Positions 27,592 through 37,875 of a DNA stretch of 64,000 nt are shown here, one piece after another. The translations under genes and the position numbers were made by a program. Positions within the stretch are counted from its first letter, which is position 1. Each line of letters starts with the position of its first letter. The notes below the pieces were generated by a model. That model saw only the letters and a list, made by a program, of their open reading frames with translations. It was not told the DNA's origin and searched no databases. Source of the stretch: Acidobacteriota bacterium (GTDB taxonomy: Bacteria; Acidobacteriota; Terriglobia; Bryobacterales; Bryobacteraceae); the NCBI GenBank assembly GCA_018268935.1, contig JAFDVS010000005.1, positions 27,209-91,208 of the forward strand, given 5' to 3'.

Positions 27592-30549
27592 ATGTCGTCA
27601 ATGGCGAAGTTTCGCTCGCGTTTTGCGCTCCTGCTTGTCGCGGCCGTACTGGCTGCGCAGCCGGGAGGCAAACGTCCCATTCAGCCGGAGGACTTCGACT
27701 CCTGGAAGTCCATCGCCAGCCAGAAGCTGTCCGACGATGGGAAGTTTCTCGCCTACACGGTGACACCGCAAGTGGGCAACGGCGAACTGGTGCTGCGAAA
27801 TCTCGAAACCGGTGTCGAGCGCAAAGAAGGCATCGGATCTCGCCCCACCTCCACCAGCGACAACACAGAAGCGGAACCTGGTGCTGAGCCCTCCCCTGGC
27901 CCCGGCCGTGCGGCGGTTCCCCGCGGTAGCACCCTGTCCTTCACGGCAGATGGGAAGTTTGTCATCTTCACTGCCAACCCGACAAAAGAAGACGCCGATA
28001 AAGCGCGCCGCGCACGCGGCTCGGAAACACCGAAGCCTTCTCTCGTCATTCTGCCTACTGCCGGTGGCGAAGCCGTCCGCATCGCCGGAGTACGCAACTT
28101 CCAGCTTGCTGCGAATAACTCCCGCTGGCTCGCCTACCAATTGGAGCCTCCCGCCCTGCCTGCCAAACCTGCTTCTGAAACCAAGCAGGAGCCGCAGGAT
28201 CAGGGCCGCCCCTCAACACGCCCCACCACTGCGGCGCGTCCCACCACTGGCTCCGATGTCGTCCTTCGCGACCTCGCCACTCATGCTGAACGCAAGTTCA
28301 CTGAAGTCTCGGAGTATCTTCTGTCCAAAGATGGCAAGACGCTGGTGTACGCCGTGTCCTCAAAGAATGAAGACAACAACGGTATCCATGCCGCGCAGAC
28401 CGATGGCAGCGAATCCAAGAGCGTTCTTTCCGGCAAGGGACGCTATTCGCGTCTCACCTTTGATGAAGCGCAGCAGCGCCTCGCCTTCCTCAGCACTCGC
28501 GATGATGCCGCTGCCCGCACGCCCGCCTACAGCCTCTATCTTTGGAACAGAGCTGCTGGCTCAGCCGAAGTCGCCGTCAACAAAGACACACCCGGCATGC
28601 GCTCCGGTTGGCGCATAGGGGAACGCGGCGCCATCAATTTCTCCAAAGATGGGGCGCGCCTCTTCTTCGCCACTGCTCCCGTGCCGGCATCACGCCGCGC
28701 CGCATCTACGGCGCCCTCGGAAGACAAAGCCGTCGCCGATCTGTGGCACTGGAAGGATCCCATCGTGCAGTCGATGCAAAAAGTCCGTGCCGAACAGGAT
28801 CGCAACCGAACGTACCGCGCGGTCTACCTGCTTTCGGAAAAGCGAGCCGTGCAACTCGCAGACGCCTCATTGAGCGACGTCACCGTGAATGAGGACAGCG
28901 CCGCTGCTATTGGCTCTGACGATCGCGAATATCGCAGCATGGTGGAGTTCGATGAACGCTACAGCGATTACTACCTGGTCAATGTAGACAGCGGCGCCCG
29001 CACCCTTATCGCACGCAAACTACGCGGCGGCATCGCCACATCGCCCGACGGAAAATACGGAGTCTCTTTCGACGGCAAGGACTGGTGGTCGATCGAACTC
29101 GGCACATCTCGCCGCCGCAATCTTACGGGCTCACTAGGCGTTGCCTTCCACGATGAGGAATACGATTCACCCGGAACGCCGCGTCCCTACGGGATGGCGG
29201 GCTGGACCAAGGACAGCAAGAGCGTCCTCCTCTACGATCGCTACGATGTGTGGCAATTCTCGCCCGAAGGCGACACCGCGCGCCTGCTCACCGATGGCGC
29301 GGGCCGTAAGGAGAAGATGCAATTCCGTTATCAGCGATTCGGCGAAGAGCGCCGCTCGCCCTTCGAACGCTCCGGCGCCATCGATTCCAGCAAGCCGCTT
29401 CTGCTGCGTGCCGAAAACACCGTGACGCGCGATACCGGCTTCTACGAAGACTCGTTCACCACCAATGATCCGCCGCGCAAGCTGCTGATGGGCGCCAAGT
29501 CCTACTCCGCCCCCGAGAAAGCCAAGAACGCCGATGTAGTTCTGTTCAGCGCCACGCGCTTCGATGAGTTCGGCGATCTGCTGGTTACCAACAGCCATTT
29601 CCAGAACATCCGCAAAGTGTCGAATGCCAATCCGCAAAAAGAGCAACTGGCCTGGGGCGCCGCGGAACTCATCTCCTTCCGCAACCTGGATGGCCGGCCC
29701 CTGCAAGCGGCTCTCTTCAAGCCCGACAACTTCGATCCCAACAAGAAGTACCCAATGATGGTGTATATCTATGAGCGGCTCTCACAGACCGTGCATCAGT
29801 TCCGTGCGCCTGCCCCCAGCCACTCCATCAACATCAGCTACTACACCAGCAATGGCTACATTGTTCTCACTCCGGACATCGTCTACACCATCGGATACCC
29901 TGGGCAAAGCGCGTTGAAATGCGTCCTGCCGGCGATTGATGCGGTCGTAGGCAAAGGCTACGTAAACGAGAACGCCATCGGCATTCAAGGCCACAGTTGG
30001 GGCGGTTACCAGATCGCCTATATGGTGACGCAGACCACGCGCTTCAAAGCCGCCGCGGCCGGTGCGCCGGTGGCCAACATGACCAGCGCCTACAACGGCA
30101 TTCGCTGGGGCTCCGGTCTGCCGCGCCAGTTTCAATATGAGCGCACGCAAAGCCGCATCGGCGGGTCGCTATGGCAGTATCCGACGCGCTTCCTGGAAAA
30201 TTCGCCGCTATTCCAGGCCGATCGAGTGCAGACTCCGCTGCTGTTGCTTCACAACGATCAGGATGATGCCGTGCCGTGGTATCAAGGTCTGGAGTATTTC
30301 CTTGCGCTCCGCCGCCTGGGCAAAGAAGCATATCTCTTCAATTACAACGGCGAACCGCATGGCCTGCGCAAGCGCGCCAATCAGAAGGACTACACCATGC
30401 GCCTGCGCCAGTTCTTCGATCATCATTTGAAAGGCGCGCCCGCACCGGAGTGGATGCAGCGCGGCATTCCTTACATCGAGCGCGAGCAGGAGAAGGAACG
30501 CTCCGCGCCGCCCGCTGCAGCGCCGCTTCCCACCGGTGGAAGCCAGTAA
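27592..30549 (+). CDS. Secreted S9-family prolyl oligopeptidase (acylaminoacyl-peptidase/DPP type)
   Basis: 985 residues: signal peptide (FALLLVAAVLAAQ), a long N-terminal beta-propeller and a C-terminal alpha/beta-hydrolase. The nucleophile elbow is GHSWGGYQ with Ser at about residue 802; the Asp lies in HNDQDDAVPW and the His in GEPHGLRK. Two Pro/Thr/Ser-rich low-complexity inserts (about residues 85-105 and 185-220) interrupt the propeller and probably form surface loops. It is longer than the usual 650-750 residues for the family because of them. Likely a periplasmic peptidase releasing dipeptides or acyl-amino acids. Confidence 0.88.
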   Translation: MSSMAKFRSRFALLLVAAVLAAQPGGKRPIQPEDFDSWKSIASQKLSDDGKFLAYTVTPQVGNGELVLRNLETGVERKEGIGSRPTSTSDNTEAEPGAEPSPGPGRAAVPRGSTLSFTADGKFVIFTANPTKEDADKARRARGSETPKPSLVILPTAGGEAVRIAGVRNFQLAANNSRWLAYQLEPPALPAKPASETKQEPQDQGRPSTRPTTAARPTTGSDVVLRDLATHAERKFTEVSEYLLSKDGKTLVYAVSSKNEDNNGIHAAQTDGSESKSVLSGKGRYSRLTFDEAQQRLAFLSTRDDAAARTPAYSLYLWNRAAGSAEVAVNKDTPGMRSGWRIGERGAINFSKDGARLFFATAPVPASRRAASTAPSEDKAVADLWHWKDPIVQSMQKVRAEQDRNRTYRAVYLLSEKRAVQLADASLSDVTVNEDSAAAIGSDDREYRSMVEFDERYSDYYLVNVDSGARTLIARKLRGGIATSPDGKYGVSFDGKDWWSIELGTSRRRNLTGSLGVAFHDEEYDSPGTPRPYGMAGWTKDSKSVLLYDRYDVWQFSPEGDTARLLTDGAGRKEKMQFRYQRFGEERRSPFERSGAIDSSKPLLLRAENTVTRDTGFYEDSFTTNDPPRKLLMGAKSYSAPEKAKNADVVLFSATRFDEFGDLLVTNSHFQNIRKVSNANPQKEQLAWGAAELISFRNLDGRPLQAALFKPDNFDPNKKYPMMVYIYERLSQTVHQFRAPAPSHSINISYYTSNGYIVLTPDIVYTIGYPGQSALKCVLPAIDAVVGKGYVNENAIGIQGHSWGGYQIAYMVTQTTRFKAAAAGAPVANMTSAYNGIRWGSGLPRQFQYERTQSRIGGSLWQYPTRFLENSPLFQADRVQTPLLLLHNDQDDAVPWYQGLEYFLALRRLGKEAYLFNYNGEPHGLRKRANQKDYTMRLRQFFDHHLKGAPAPEWMQRGIPYIEREQEKERSAPPAAAPLPTGGSQ

Positions 30550-30565
30550 CGTTACCATAGATCCG

Positions 30566-31657
30566 ATGATCCCCTCTCCCATGCGCAGAGATCGCCTGCA
30601 GCAGGTGCTGTTGGGCATTCTCACGCTCCTCGGCGCGTACCTCTGCTTCACCATCGTGCAGCCGTTCGTGATGCCCGCGCTGGCTGCCGTCGCGCTTGCC
30701 ATCCTCTTTCATCCCGTGCATGCCAAACTGCGCGAAAGAGGTTTCGGCCCGAACCTTGCGGCCGCCACCGGCGTCATCGCGATCCTTCTGCTTACGTTGA
30801 TTCCCACCATCTTTCTGACTGCATCGCTCGCCCGCGATCTGAAGCATCTCTACTCGCTGCTATCGGAAAAATCGAACGCGGATGGCGGCTGGGAAACCTG
30901 GATCACCCATCTGCTCGACCGGCCGCTTGGCACCATTGGGATTGATGTGGACGATCCCACGTTCAGTCTGAAAACAATGCTGCTCGGCTGGGCGGATTCG
31001 GCCAGCGCCACACTAGTGAAGGTGCTCAAAGGACTCGCGGGCAACCTCGCCGAAGTGCTCTTCCAAACATTCGTTGCCCTCTTCACTCTCTACTACCTGC
31101 TGCGTGATGGCCACGGCATTCGAGAGCACATCAAGGAATTGCTTCCGCTCGAAGCTTCCACCATTGACCGTCTCTTTTTCGAAGTGCAGAACACCGTCGT
31201 CGCCAACATGTACGGGGTGGTGGCCGTCGCCGCGGTGCAAGGCGGCTTGACCGGACTGGCGTTCCTGCTGCTCGGCCTTCCTTCCCCGATGCTCTGGGGC
31301 ATTGTCGCCGGGTTGTGCTCCATGATTCCCCTGATCGGCCCGCCGATCGTATGGGTGCCCGCCGCCATCTATCTCGCCGCCAGCGCCCAATACGGCAAGG
31401 CCGCGATCATGGCGGGACTGGGACTCGGTGTCATCGGGCTCGCCGATAATTTCATCCGCCCTTACGTCGTCAGCGGCCAGGTGAGCCTTCACCCGTTGCT
31501 GATTTTCTTTGCTCTGCTGGGCGGGGCGCAATCGTTCGGAATCATGGGCATCTTCATTGGACCCGCCGCTCTGTCGGTGACTGCCGCACTGTTCGAACTA
31601 CTCACAGATCCGGCGCCACCCGTAATACAGCCGACCCGCGAATCGCGTCCTGCTTGA
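30566..31657 (+). CDS. AI-2E/PerM-family membrane transporter
   Basis: About 363 residues with eight predicted helices arranged as in the AI-2E family: two N-terminal helices ([20 protein letters not shown]), a soluble loop, then [11 protein letters not shown] and [21 protein letters not shown] near the C-terminus. A GTG at 30536 in frame, inside the previous gene, would add ten residues; I chose the ATG just after the previous stop. Proteins of this family export small molecules or Na+/H+. Its last 56 bases overlap the convergent dehydrogenase gene. Confidence 0.82.
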   Translation: MIPSPMRRDRLQQVLLGILTLLGAYLCFTIVQPFVMPALAAVALAILFHPVHAKLRERGFGPNLAAATGVIAILLLTLIPTIFLTASLARDLKHLYSLLSEKSNADGGWETWITHLLDRPLGTIGIDVDDPTFSLKTMLLGWADSASATLVKVLKGLAGNLAEVLFQTFVALFTLYYLLRDGHGIREHIKELLPLEASTIDRLFFEVQNTVVANMYGVVAVAAVQGGLTGLAFLLLGLPSPMLWGIVAGLCSMIPLIGPPIVWVPAAIYLAASAQYGKAAIMAGLGLGVIGLADNFIRPYVVSGQVSLHPLLIFFALLGGAQSFGIMGIFIGPAALSVTAALFELLTDPAPPVIQPTRESRPA

Positions 31658-32600
31658 GCGTCTGTAGCGCCACGTTGGCCTGATCCAGCGGGAACTCAAC
31701 CGTGTGAGTGCGAATCGGAACCTCCGCCGCGATCTTCAAAAACTCCTCGCCATCGTGCCGCGTGTTGTTGGCCACGCTGCGGATGACTCGCTCGTGATAG
31801 AGCAGGGAATAGGGAAACGTGGGGATGTCGCTCATGTGGATGCCGCCCAACGCCAGGGTGCCGCCCTTCTCCAGCGCGGCCAGAGCCGAAGGCACAATCT
31901 CTCCCGCCGGTGCGAACACAATGGCTGCATGCAGCAACATTGGCGGCATGTCGAACGTATCGCCGGTCCACGCCGCACCTAACTCCAGCGCCAGATTGCG
32001 ATGGCGCTCATCACGCGTCATCGCATAGACCTCCACTCCCCAATGCCGCGCCACCTGCATCGCCACATGCGCCGCCGCGCCAAAGCCGTATAACCCCAAA
32101 CGCCCTCCCGGCTGAATGCCGCTCAGATGCAGGCAGCGGAATCCGATGATGCCCGCGCAAAGCAAAGGGGCCGCGTTCACGGAAGAAAACCCTTCCGGCA
32201 GCGCGTAGACGAAGTCCTCCTGCGCCACCATGTATTCGGCGAAGCCGCCGTTCACCGAATAGCCGGTGAAATCGGGATGGCTGCACAGATTCTCGCGCCC
32301 CGACCGGCAGTAGTGGCAATCCCCGCAGGTACGATGCAGCCAAGCCACGCCGACACGCTGCCCCGGCGTGAACCGCGTGCCACCCCGCTCCACCACGCCC
32401 ACCACCTGGTGGCCTGGAATGACGGGCATTTTGCGTGCATGCAACTCCCCTTCCACCACGTGCAGATCCGTGCGGCAAACCGCGCACGCATTGACACGGA
32501 TCAGCACTTCCCCCGCCGCCGGTTCCGGCACAGCAACCTCTTCCACCCGCAGCGGGGACTGTGCCACGGGTTGCTGAGCGTGTAGAATACAGGCTTTCAT
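31602..32600 (-). CDS. Zinc-dependent alcohol dehydrogenase (MDR superfamily)
   Basis: 332 residues with a GroES-like N-domain and Rossmann C-domain. Catalytic zinc ligands are seen in [10 protein letters not shown] and IPGHQVVG; the structural zinc lobe [15 protein letters not shown] has all four cysteines. The NAD(P) loop is the Gly-rich [11 protein letters not shown]. It oxidises alcohols or reduces aldehydes in the cytoplasm. It is divergent from the downstream secreted propeller gene with only 11 bases between the start codons, and its 3' end overlaps the AI-2E gene by 56 bases. Confidence 0.88.
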   Translation of the reverse strand: MKACILHAQQPVAQSPLRVEEVAVPEPAAGEVLIRVNACAVCRTDLHVVEGELHARKMPVIPGHQVVGVVERGGTRFTPGQRVGVAWLHRTCGDCHYCRSGRENLCSHPDFTGYSVNGGFAEYMVAQEDFVYALPEGFSSVNAAPLLCAGIIGFRCLHLSGIQPGGRLGLYGFGAAAHVAMQVARHWGVEVYAMTRDERHRNLALELGAAWTGDTFDMPPMLLHAAIVFAPAGEIVPSALAALEKGGTLALGGIHMSDIPTFPYSLLYHERVIRSVANNTRHDGEEFLKIAAEVPIRTHTVEFPLDQANVALQTLKQDAIRGSAVLRVAPDL

Positions 32601-32611
32601 GGCTTTCTCTT

Positions 32612-34054
32612 ATGCATGTTGCTCTCCATCTCCTCATCGCACTTGGCGCTAACCTCGGCGCACAGCCCATCGACATCGGATCGCGCCGCGAACTCTTCCT
32701 CGACCGCCTTCTGATCGACAAACTCACCAACGCCCGTCTCGAGCTCCAGCGGCCCGGCGAAGTGGGCCCGGTACACAAGTTCGACAAACCGTGGGAAGGC
32801 GCTTTTAGCGGCTATTCCACGCTCATCCACGATGACGGCGTGTACCGCCTCTACTATCGTGGAGTGCCCAACTCCGGCAAGGACGGCCGCAGCGGCGAGG
32901 TCACCTGTTATGCCGAATCCCGCGACGGCATTCACTGGACACGCCCCAATCTTGGCCTCCACGAGGTCTACGGCACCAAGGACAACAACGTGATCCTGGA
33001 CATGCCGCCCTTCACCCACAACTTCGCCCCATTCCTCGACAAGAAGCCCGGAGTCCCGGCCAATGAGCGGTTCAAAGCGATTGGCGGAACCGGGCGCACG
33101 GGGCTCGCGGCGTTTGCTTCCGCCGACGGCATCCACTGGCGCAAGATGCGAGAGGAGCCCATTCTGCCTCCCGGCCCGGCTCGATACGATTCCCAGAACC
33201 TCGCCTTTTACAGCGAGCACGAAGGCCGCTACATATGCTATTTCCGCACCTTCCGCCGCATCGGCTCGCAGAACTACCGTTGGATTTCCCGCACCACCAG
33301 CGCCGATTTCCTCAATTGGTCCCCACCGGAAGAGATGTCCTTCGGCGGTGCACCGCCGGAGCATCTCTACACCAATCAGACCAGCCCGTACTTCCGTGCC
33401 CCCCACATTCGCGTTTCCATCGCCGCTCGCTTCTTCCCGGGCCGCCAGGTCATCGACGATTCCGAAGCCCGCGCGATCAATGTCGACCCGCAATATTATA
33501 AGGACATCTCCGACGCAGTGCTCTTCACCACGCGAGGCGGCACAACCTACGACCGCACGTTTCTCGATGCGTTCATCCGCCCCGGACTCGGCCTGGAGAA
33601 CTGGGTTTCACGCACCAATTACCCGGCGTGGAACGTAATTCAGACCGGCCCGTCCGAGATGTCGCTCTACGTGAACAAGAACTACGGCCAGCCCACGGCG
33701 CAGTTGGTTCGCTTCACCATGCGCCTGGATGGCTTCGCCTCGCTGCACGCCGGAGCCGAAGGCGGGGAATTGATCACCAAGCCGATTCGCTTCCAGGGCT
33801 CCACACTCGATCTCAACTTCGCCACATCGGCGGGAGGCAGCGTACGCGTGGAACTGCAGGACGAAAGCGGCAAGCCCATTCCCGGCTACTCGCTGGCGGA
33901 CGCGCGAGAATTGATCGGCGATCAAATCTCCCGCGCTGCGCGGTGGACAGCGGGCGTCGACGTACACTCGCTAGCCGGAAAGACAATCCGTTTGCGCTTC
34001 GTGCTGAAAGATGCCGATCTGTTCTCGTTCCGTTTCTTCCGTCCTGTAGACTAG
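32612..34054 (+). CDS. Secreted five-bladed beta-propeller protein, glycosidase-like (GH43/GH32-like fold)
   Basis: About 480 residues from the ATG at 32612, with a signal peptide (MHVALHLLIALGANLGAQ). The body has the repeated pattern of sugar-active propellers (SRDGIHWTRPN, ASADGIHWRKM, TSADFLNWSPPEEM) and a C-terminal beta-sandwich segment (GGSVRVELQDESGKPIPGY). This resembles uncharacterised GH43/62/32/68-like proteins common in Planctomycetota and Acidobacteriota. I cannot identify the catalytic acids with confidence. The start lies 11 bases from the divergent dehydrogenase start. Confidence 0.7.
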   Translation: MHVALHLLIALGANLGAQPIDIGSRRELFLDRLLIDKLTNARLELQRPGEVGPVHKFDKPWEGAFSGYSTLIHDDGVYRLYYRGVPNSGKDGRSGEVTCYAESRDGIHWTRPNLGLHEVYGTKDNNVILDMPPFTHNFAPFLDKKPGVPANERFKAIGGTGRTGLAAFASADGIHWRKMREEPILPPGPARYDSQNLAFYSEHEGRYICYFRTFRRIGSQNYRWISRTTSADFLNWSPPEEMSFGGAPPEHLYTNQTSPYFRAPHIRVSIAARFFPGRQVIDDSEARAINVDPQYYKDISDAVLFTTRGGTTYDRTFLDAFIRPGLGLENWVSRTNYPAWNVIQTGPSEMSLYVNKNYGQPTAQLVRFTMRLDGFASLHAGAEGGELITKPIRFQGSTLDLNFATSAGGSVRVELQDESGKPIPGYSLADARELIGDQISRAARWTAGVDVHSLAGKTIRLRFVLKDADLFSFRFFRPVD

Positions 34055-34070
34055 GGAAGAGGAGGCCGCT

Positions 34071-34256
34071 ATGGACGCACTCGCTGAAATGCTTGACACT
34101 AAGCTGCGTACTTGGAAGCCAGAGACGGCAGCCGAGGTCCGTGAACGGGTTGCTGAGGTAATCGAGTTGGCCGATGCCGATGTGCTCGACCTCCTTCGCT
34201 CGCGCGCACGCGAGCAGTCCGTGCTGGACATGCTGGATGAGCCCCCAACCCGGTGA
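34071..34256 (+). CDS. Small putative antitoxin of a MazF-type module
   Basis: 61 residues, strongly acidic and helical (MDALAEMLDTKLRTWKPE, then VRERVAEVIELADADVLDLL). No known antitoxin DNA-binding fold is recognisable; the call rests on size, charge and a 20-base overlap with a downstream PemK/MazF-like gene. GGGAAGAGGAGG just before the ATG is a strong ribosome-binding site. It follows the propeller gene by 16 bases. Confidence 0.65.
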   Translation: MDALAEMLDTKLRTWKPETAAEVRERVAEVIELADADVLDLLRSRAREQSVLDMLDEPPTR

Positions 34257-34557
34257 AGTGTGGCTGGCCGATCTCGGGCTTGCGGCAAAGACGCGCCCGG
34301 TGGTCATTGTTTCCCGGCATGATCCGGAAGCGCCGCGTGCTCTCGTCTTATATGTGCCTCTCACAACGCAGAACCGCAACAGCCCCTATGAAGTTGTGCT
34401 TCCCAGGCTGCCTTTTCTTCACCAGGATTCTGTAGCAAACGTGCAAGGACTTGCGTCTATTCCCACGGCCTATTTGGAGCGGAGGCTTGGGCGCCTGCCT
34501 GATGCAGCACTGGCCGAGGTGAAGCGAGCGTTGGCCTTTGCACTAGATATGGATTAG
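34237..34557 (+). CDS. PemK/MazF-family toxin (endoribonuclease-like)
   Basis: 106 residues from the ATG inside the antitoxin gene's end. The MazF core is visible: PQPGEVWLADLGLAAKTRPVV, then VLYVPLTTQ (central strands) and ASIPTAYLERRLGRLP. MazF proteins cut mRNA at short specific sequences until bound by their antitoxin. Overlapping the upstream acidic small gene by 20 bases is the normal antitoxin-first layout. The typical Arg/Thr active-site positions look conserved in KTRPVV and LTT. Confidence 0.8.
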   Translation: MSPQPGEVWLADLGLAAKTRPVVIVSRHDPEAPRALVLYVPLTTQNRNSPYEVVLPRLPFLHQDSVANVQGLASIPTAYLERRLGRLPDAALAEVKRALAFALDMD

Positions 34558-34612
34558 GAGGTGCGTCCACCGCCGCGCGCGACGGGGTGATAATCTACAT
34601 CGATAGACTTTT

Positions 34613-35425
34613 ATGAGAAGATCCCTCGCCGCTCTCCTCTGCTTCGCCGCTGTCCCGCTTGCCGCCCAGCACGACGCCAGCAAAGAAGGTAAACCCAAGA
34701 ACCCGGCTATGGGTAACCCCACGGCTATCGCCTCCGGCCAGAAGCTCTTCGTCAACTCCTGTGCCGGCTGCCACGGAGTGAAAGCCGAAGGCGGCCGCGG
34801 CCCGAACCTGCGCAAGCGCGGCGTGTGGCACCCCCTCGAAGACGATGCCTTGTTCACCATCATCCGCAAAGGCATCCCCGGCGCCGACATGCCCGCCAGT
34901 AATTTCAACGAAGAACAGGCCTGGCAAGTGGCTGCCTTCGTACGCGCGCTCGCTTCGCCCGCCATCGAAAATCCGCCGCCCGGCAACGTCCAGGCCGGCG
35001 AAACCACCTTCTGGGGCAAAGGCGGATGCAGCAACTGCCATCGCATTCTTGGCCGGGGAGGTATGCTCGGCCCCGATCTCAGTAACGCCGGCGCCACGCT
35101 CGCCGCCGAAGACCTGCGCGAATCCATCGTGGATCCCGATGCCGACGGCTTCCTCCGTTACAAGGGGGCAACCGTCGTCCTCGCCAACGGAACCACGCTT
35201 AAGGGCGTTGCCCGCAATCGCACCAATTACTCCATGCAACTGCAGGATGCCCAGGGCAACCTCCACATGGTCGATCTCTCCAAAGCCAAACAGGTCGACA
35301 TCTCCGATCATTCCCCCATGCCGCGCAACTACGCGCAGCGTCTCTCGAAGCAGGAAATCGACGACCTCGTCGCCTTCCTCAGCCGCCAAAGCGTGCGTCC
35401 ATTCGAACCCGCGGAGAAGAAATAA
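34613..35425 (+). CDS. Di-heme periplasmic cytochrome c
   Basis: 270 residues: signal peptide (RRSLAALLCFAAVPLAAQ), a first cytochrome c domain with CAGCH (about residue 50) and axial Met near GADMPA, then a second heme domain with CSNCH (about 140) of the heme-binding type that ends in a DUF-like beta region (ATVVLANGTTLKGVARN). It stops three bases before the PQQ dehydrogenase start, so it is almost certainly that enzyme's electron acceptor, passing electrons from alcohol oxidation to the respiratory chain. Confidence 0.88.
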   Translation: MRRSLAALLCFAAVPLAAQHDASKEGKPKNPAMGNPTAIASGQKLFVNSCAGCHGVKAEGGRGPNLRKRGVWHPLEDDALFTIIRKGIPGADMPASNFNEEQAWQVAAFVRALASPAIENPPPGNVQAGETTFWGKGGCSNCHRILGRGGMLGPDLSNAGATLAAEDLRESIVDPDADGFLRYKGATVVLANGTTLKGVARNRTNYSMQLQDAQGNLHMVDLSKAKQVDISDHSPMPRNYAQRLSKQEIDDLVAFLSRQSVRPFEPAEKK

Positions 35426-35428
35426 CCC

Positions 35429-37003
35429 ATGACCATCCGATTCCTCCTCAGCGCGGCTCTCGCCACCTCTCTCGCCGCCCAGGTCAAATACGAAGACCTC
35501 CTCAAAGGACCCGGTGACAACTGGATCACCTACTCCGGTGATTACCAGGGCAAACGGCACAGCCCGCTCAAGCAGATCACCGCCGCCAACGCCGGCAATC
35601 TCGTCGCTCAGTGGACCTACCACGTTCCCAAGGCGAGCGGCTTGCGCACCAATCCGCTGGTCTACAACGGTGTGATGTACGTCACCAACACCAACGAGGT
35701 GCGTGCACTCGACGCCCGTACCGGCCGCCTCGTCTGGGAGTACAAAGACACGCGATCGAAGAAGGAAGCCGTCAATCGTGGCGTGGCCCTGCTCGGCGAT
35801 CGGGTTTTCTTCGTCACCGGCGATGTGCACCTGGTCGCCCTCGACCGCCGCAACGGCGCACTCCTCTGGCAGAAGCAATACGGCCGCGTCGAAGATGGGC
35901 TCTACGGCTCGATGGCCCCGATGGTGGTGAAAGACAAAGTGCTGGTCGGAGTCTCCGGCGGCGATAGCGGCATGCGCGGCTACGTCGCTGCCTATCAGGC
36001 CGCCACGGGCGAAGAGGCGTGGCGCATCTACACCGTCCCGGCCAAAGGCGAAAAGGGCTCTGAGTCGTGGGGTAATTTCGTCGAATACGGCGGCGCCGCC
36101 ACATGGCTCAGCGGCACCTATGACCCTGAACTGAACACCATCTACTGGACCACCGGCAACCCCTGGCCCGACTTCTACGGTGGCGATCGCAAAGGCGACA
36201 ACCTCTTCTCCTGCTCACTGCTCGCCATCGATGCCGATACCGGCAAAATGAAGTGGTATTTCCAGTTCACCCCGCACGACACGCATGACTGGGACGCCCA
36301 GGCCTGGCCCGTGCTGGTAGATCTCCCGTTCAACGGGAAGCCGCGCAAACTGGTGCTTCACGCCAACCGCAACGGGTTCCTCTACGTTCTCGACCGTGTC
36401 ACCGGCGAGTTCCTGCGCGCCACCAAGATCATCGACAAGCTGGATTGGGCCACGGGCATTGATCCCAAAGGCCGCCCCATTCTTGTGCCGGGCAAGGATC
36501 CCACGCCCAATGGGAACCGCGTCTGTCCCGGCGTGCGCGGCGCCACCAACTGGATGGCGCCTTCCTTCAACCCCGCCACCGGGCTGTTCCATGTCATCAC
36601 GCTCGAACAGTGCGACGTCTTCACCAGTTCGGCCAAAGAGCCTGAGCCGAAGAAGAATTTCTCCGGCGGCGGCGCGAGTCCGAAGCCAACCGAACTCGGC
36701 CAGTTCTTTCTTCGCGCCTTCGACCCCACTACCGGAAAGCGTGTCTGGGAATATCCCATGACTGGACCTGCCGAAATGTGGGCCGGCACGGTTTCCACCG
36801 CCGGTGGCGTCGTCTTCTTCGGTGACGACGATGGCCACCTGGTGGCCGTCGATTCCAAGACAGGAAAACACCTCTGGCATTTTCAAATGGGGGAGGGAAT
36901 TACTGCCTCCCCCATCACTTACGCTATCGATGGCAAGCAGTATGTAGCCATCGCATCGGCCACAGCTATCTATTCGTTTGCTCTGTTTGAGCCCTCGCGG
37001 TAG
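35429..37003 (+). CDS. PQQ-dependent alcohol/sugar dehydrogenase (quinoprotein)
   Basis: 524 residues with a short signal peptide (TIRFLLSAALATSLAAQ) and an eight-bladed quinoprotein propeller. The W-motif blades are clear (ALDARTGRLVWEYKD, ALDRRNGALLWQKQ, GKRVWEYPM, GKHLWHFQM). The active-site segment TPHDTHDWDAQAWP carries the catalytic Asp. No fused heme domain follows and the vicinal Cys-Cys pair of methanol/ethanol dehydrogenases is not evident. At 524 residues it is somewhat shorter than methanol dehydrogenase. It is coupled with the upstream di-heme cytochrome. No pqq biosynthesis genes are present here. Confidence 0.87.
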   Translation: MTIRFLLSAALATSLAAQVKYEDLLKGPGDNWITYSGDYQGKRHSPLKQITAANAGNLVAQWTYHVPKASGLRTNPLVYNGVMYVTNTNEVRALDARTGRLVWEYKDTRSKKEAVNRGVALLGDRVFFVTGDVHLVALDRRNGALLWQKQYGRVEDGLYGSMAPMVVKDKVLVGVSGGDSGMRGYVAAYQAATGEEAWRIYTVPAKGEKGSESWGNFVEYGGAATWLSGTYDPELNTIYWTTGNPWPDFYGGDRKGDNLFSCSLLAIDADTGKMKWYFQFTPHDTHDWDAQAWPVLVDLPFNGKPRKLVLHANRNGFLYVLDRVTGEFLRATKIIDKLDWATGIDPKGRPILVPGKDPTPNGNRVCPGVRGATNWMAPSFNPATGLFHVITLEQCDVFTSSAKEPEPKKNFSGGGASPKPTELGQFFLRAFDPTTGKRVWEYPMTGPAEMWAGTVSTAGGVVFFGDDDGHLVAVDSKTGKHLWHFQMGEGITASPITYAIDGKQYVAIASATAIYSFALFEPSR

Positions 37004-37050
37004 TGGCTGCGGCCTCTCCGTCCATCGCGTTACTATAGAACATTACGCGC

Positions 37051-37875
37051 ATGCAAGACCTGTTTGCTGTGCTCGCACCGGATAGCGCCGAGTGGGATCT
37101 CGCCCGATCCCTGGACCCCGCGCGTCTGCCAGCTCACATCGCGGTCATCATGGATGGCAATGGCCGTTGGGCCAAGCAGCGCGGCCTGCCTCGCGTCGCC
37201 GGCCACAAGGCGGGGGTCGAGCCCGTTCGGGCCACGGTGGAAACCTGTGCCCGCCTCGGCATCGAGTGCCTCACCCTCTACGCCTTCAGCGTCGAGAACT
37301 GGAAGCGTCCTCGGACGGAAGTGGATACCCTTTGGCGCCTGCTTCGCTACTACTTGAAAGCCGAACTGCCCCGGTTGCAGCGCAACAACATCCGGCTCTG
37401 CGTAATCGGCCGCCCCGATTCGCTGCCGGAATCGGCCCAGGAAGAACTGGAAAGCTGTGTCGCCGCCACGCATGACAACACCGGCATGCGGTTGAACCTG
37501 GCCATTAACTATGGTGGCCGAACGGAAATTGTCGACGCCGTCAATCGCGTCATCGACGATGCCCGGCGCAAGGGAACACTCAGTCATCTCAAGGTGGACG
37601 AAGAGGCCATTGAGCGTCATCTCTATACCGCCGGTGGTCCCGACCCCGATCTGCTCATTCGGACCTCCGGGGAAATGCGCATCAGCAATTTCCTCCTCTG
37701 GCAGATCGCCTACGCCGAACTCTACGTCACGGAAACCCTGTGGCCCGATTTCAAACGCGCGGACCTGCTCCGCGCCATCGCCGAGTACCAGAAGCGCGAT
37801 CGCCGCTTCGGTGGTCTCACCCGCGCCAAGCCTGAGGAAGAAGAAGCCGAAGTGCTCGGCGTGCCCGCACGATGA
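37051..37875 (+). CDS. uppS: Isoprenyl transferase (undecaprenyl diphosphate synthase)
   Basis: 274 residues, cis-prenyltransferase. Conserved regions are present: HIAVIMDGNGRWAKQRG (catalytic Asp in MDGNGRW), GHKAGVEPVR, TLYAFSVENWKRP, and DLLIRTSGEMRISNFLLWQ near the C-terminus. The enzyme makes the C55 lipid carrier for peptidoglycan at the membrane surface. A ~35-residue N-terminal extension precedes the usual start. It overlaps cdsA by four bases, the arrangement usual in bacteria. Confidence 0.95.
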   Translation: MQDLFAVLAPDSAEWDLARSLDPARLPAHIAVIMDGNGRWAKQRGLPRVAGHKAGVEPVRATVETCARLGIECLTLYAFSVENWKRPRTEVDTLWRLLRYYLKAELPRLQRNNIRLCVIGRPDSLPESAQEELESCVAATHDNTGMRLNLAINYGGRTEIVDAVNRVIDDARRKGTLSHLKVDEEAIERHLYTAGGPDPDLLIRTSGEMRISNFLLWQIAYAELYVTETLWPDFKRADLLRAIAEYQKRDRRFGGLTRAKPEEEEAEVLGVPAR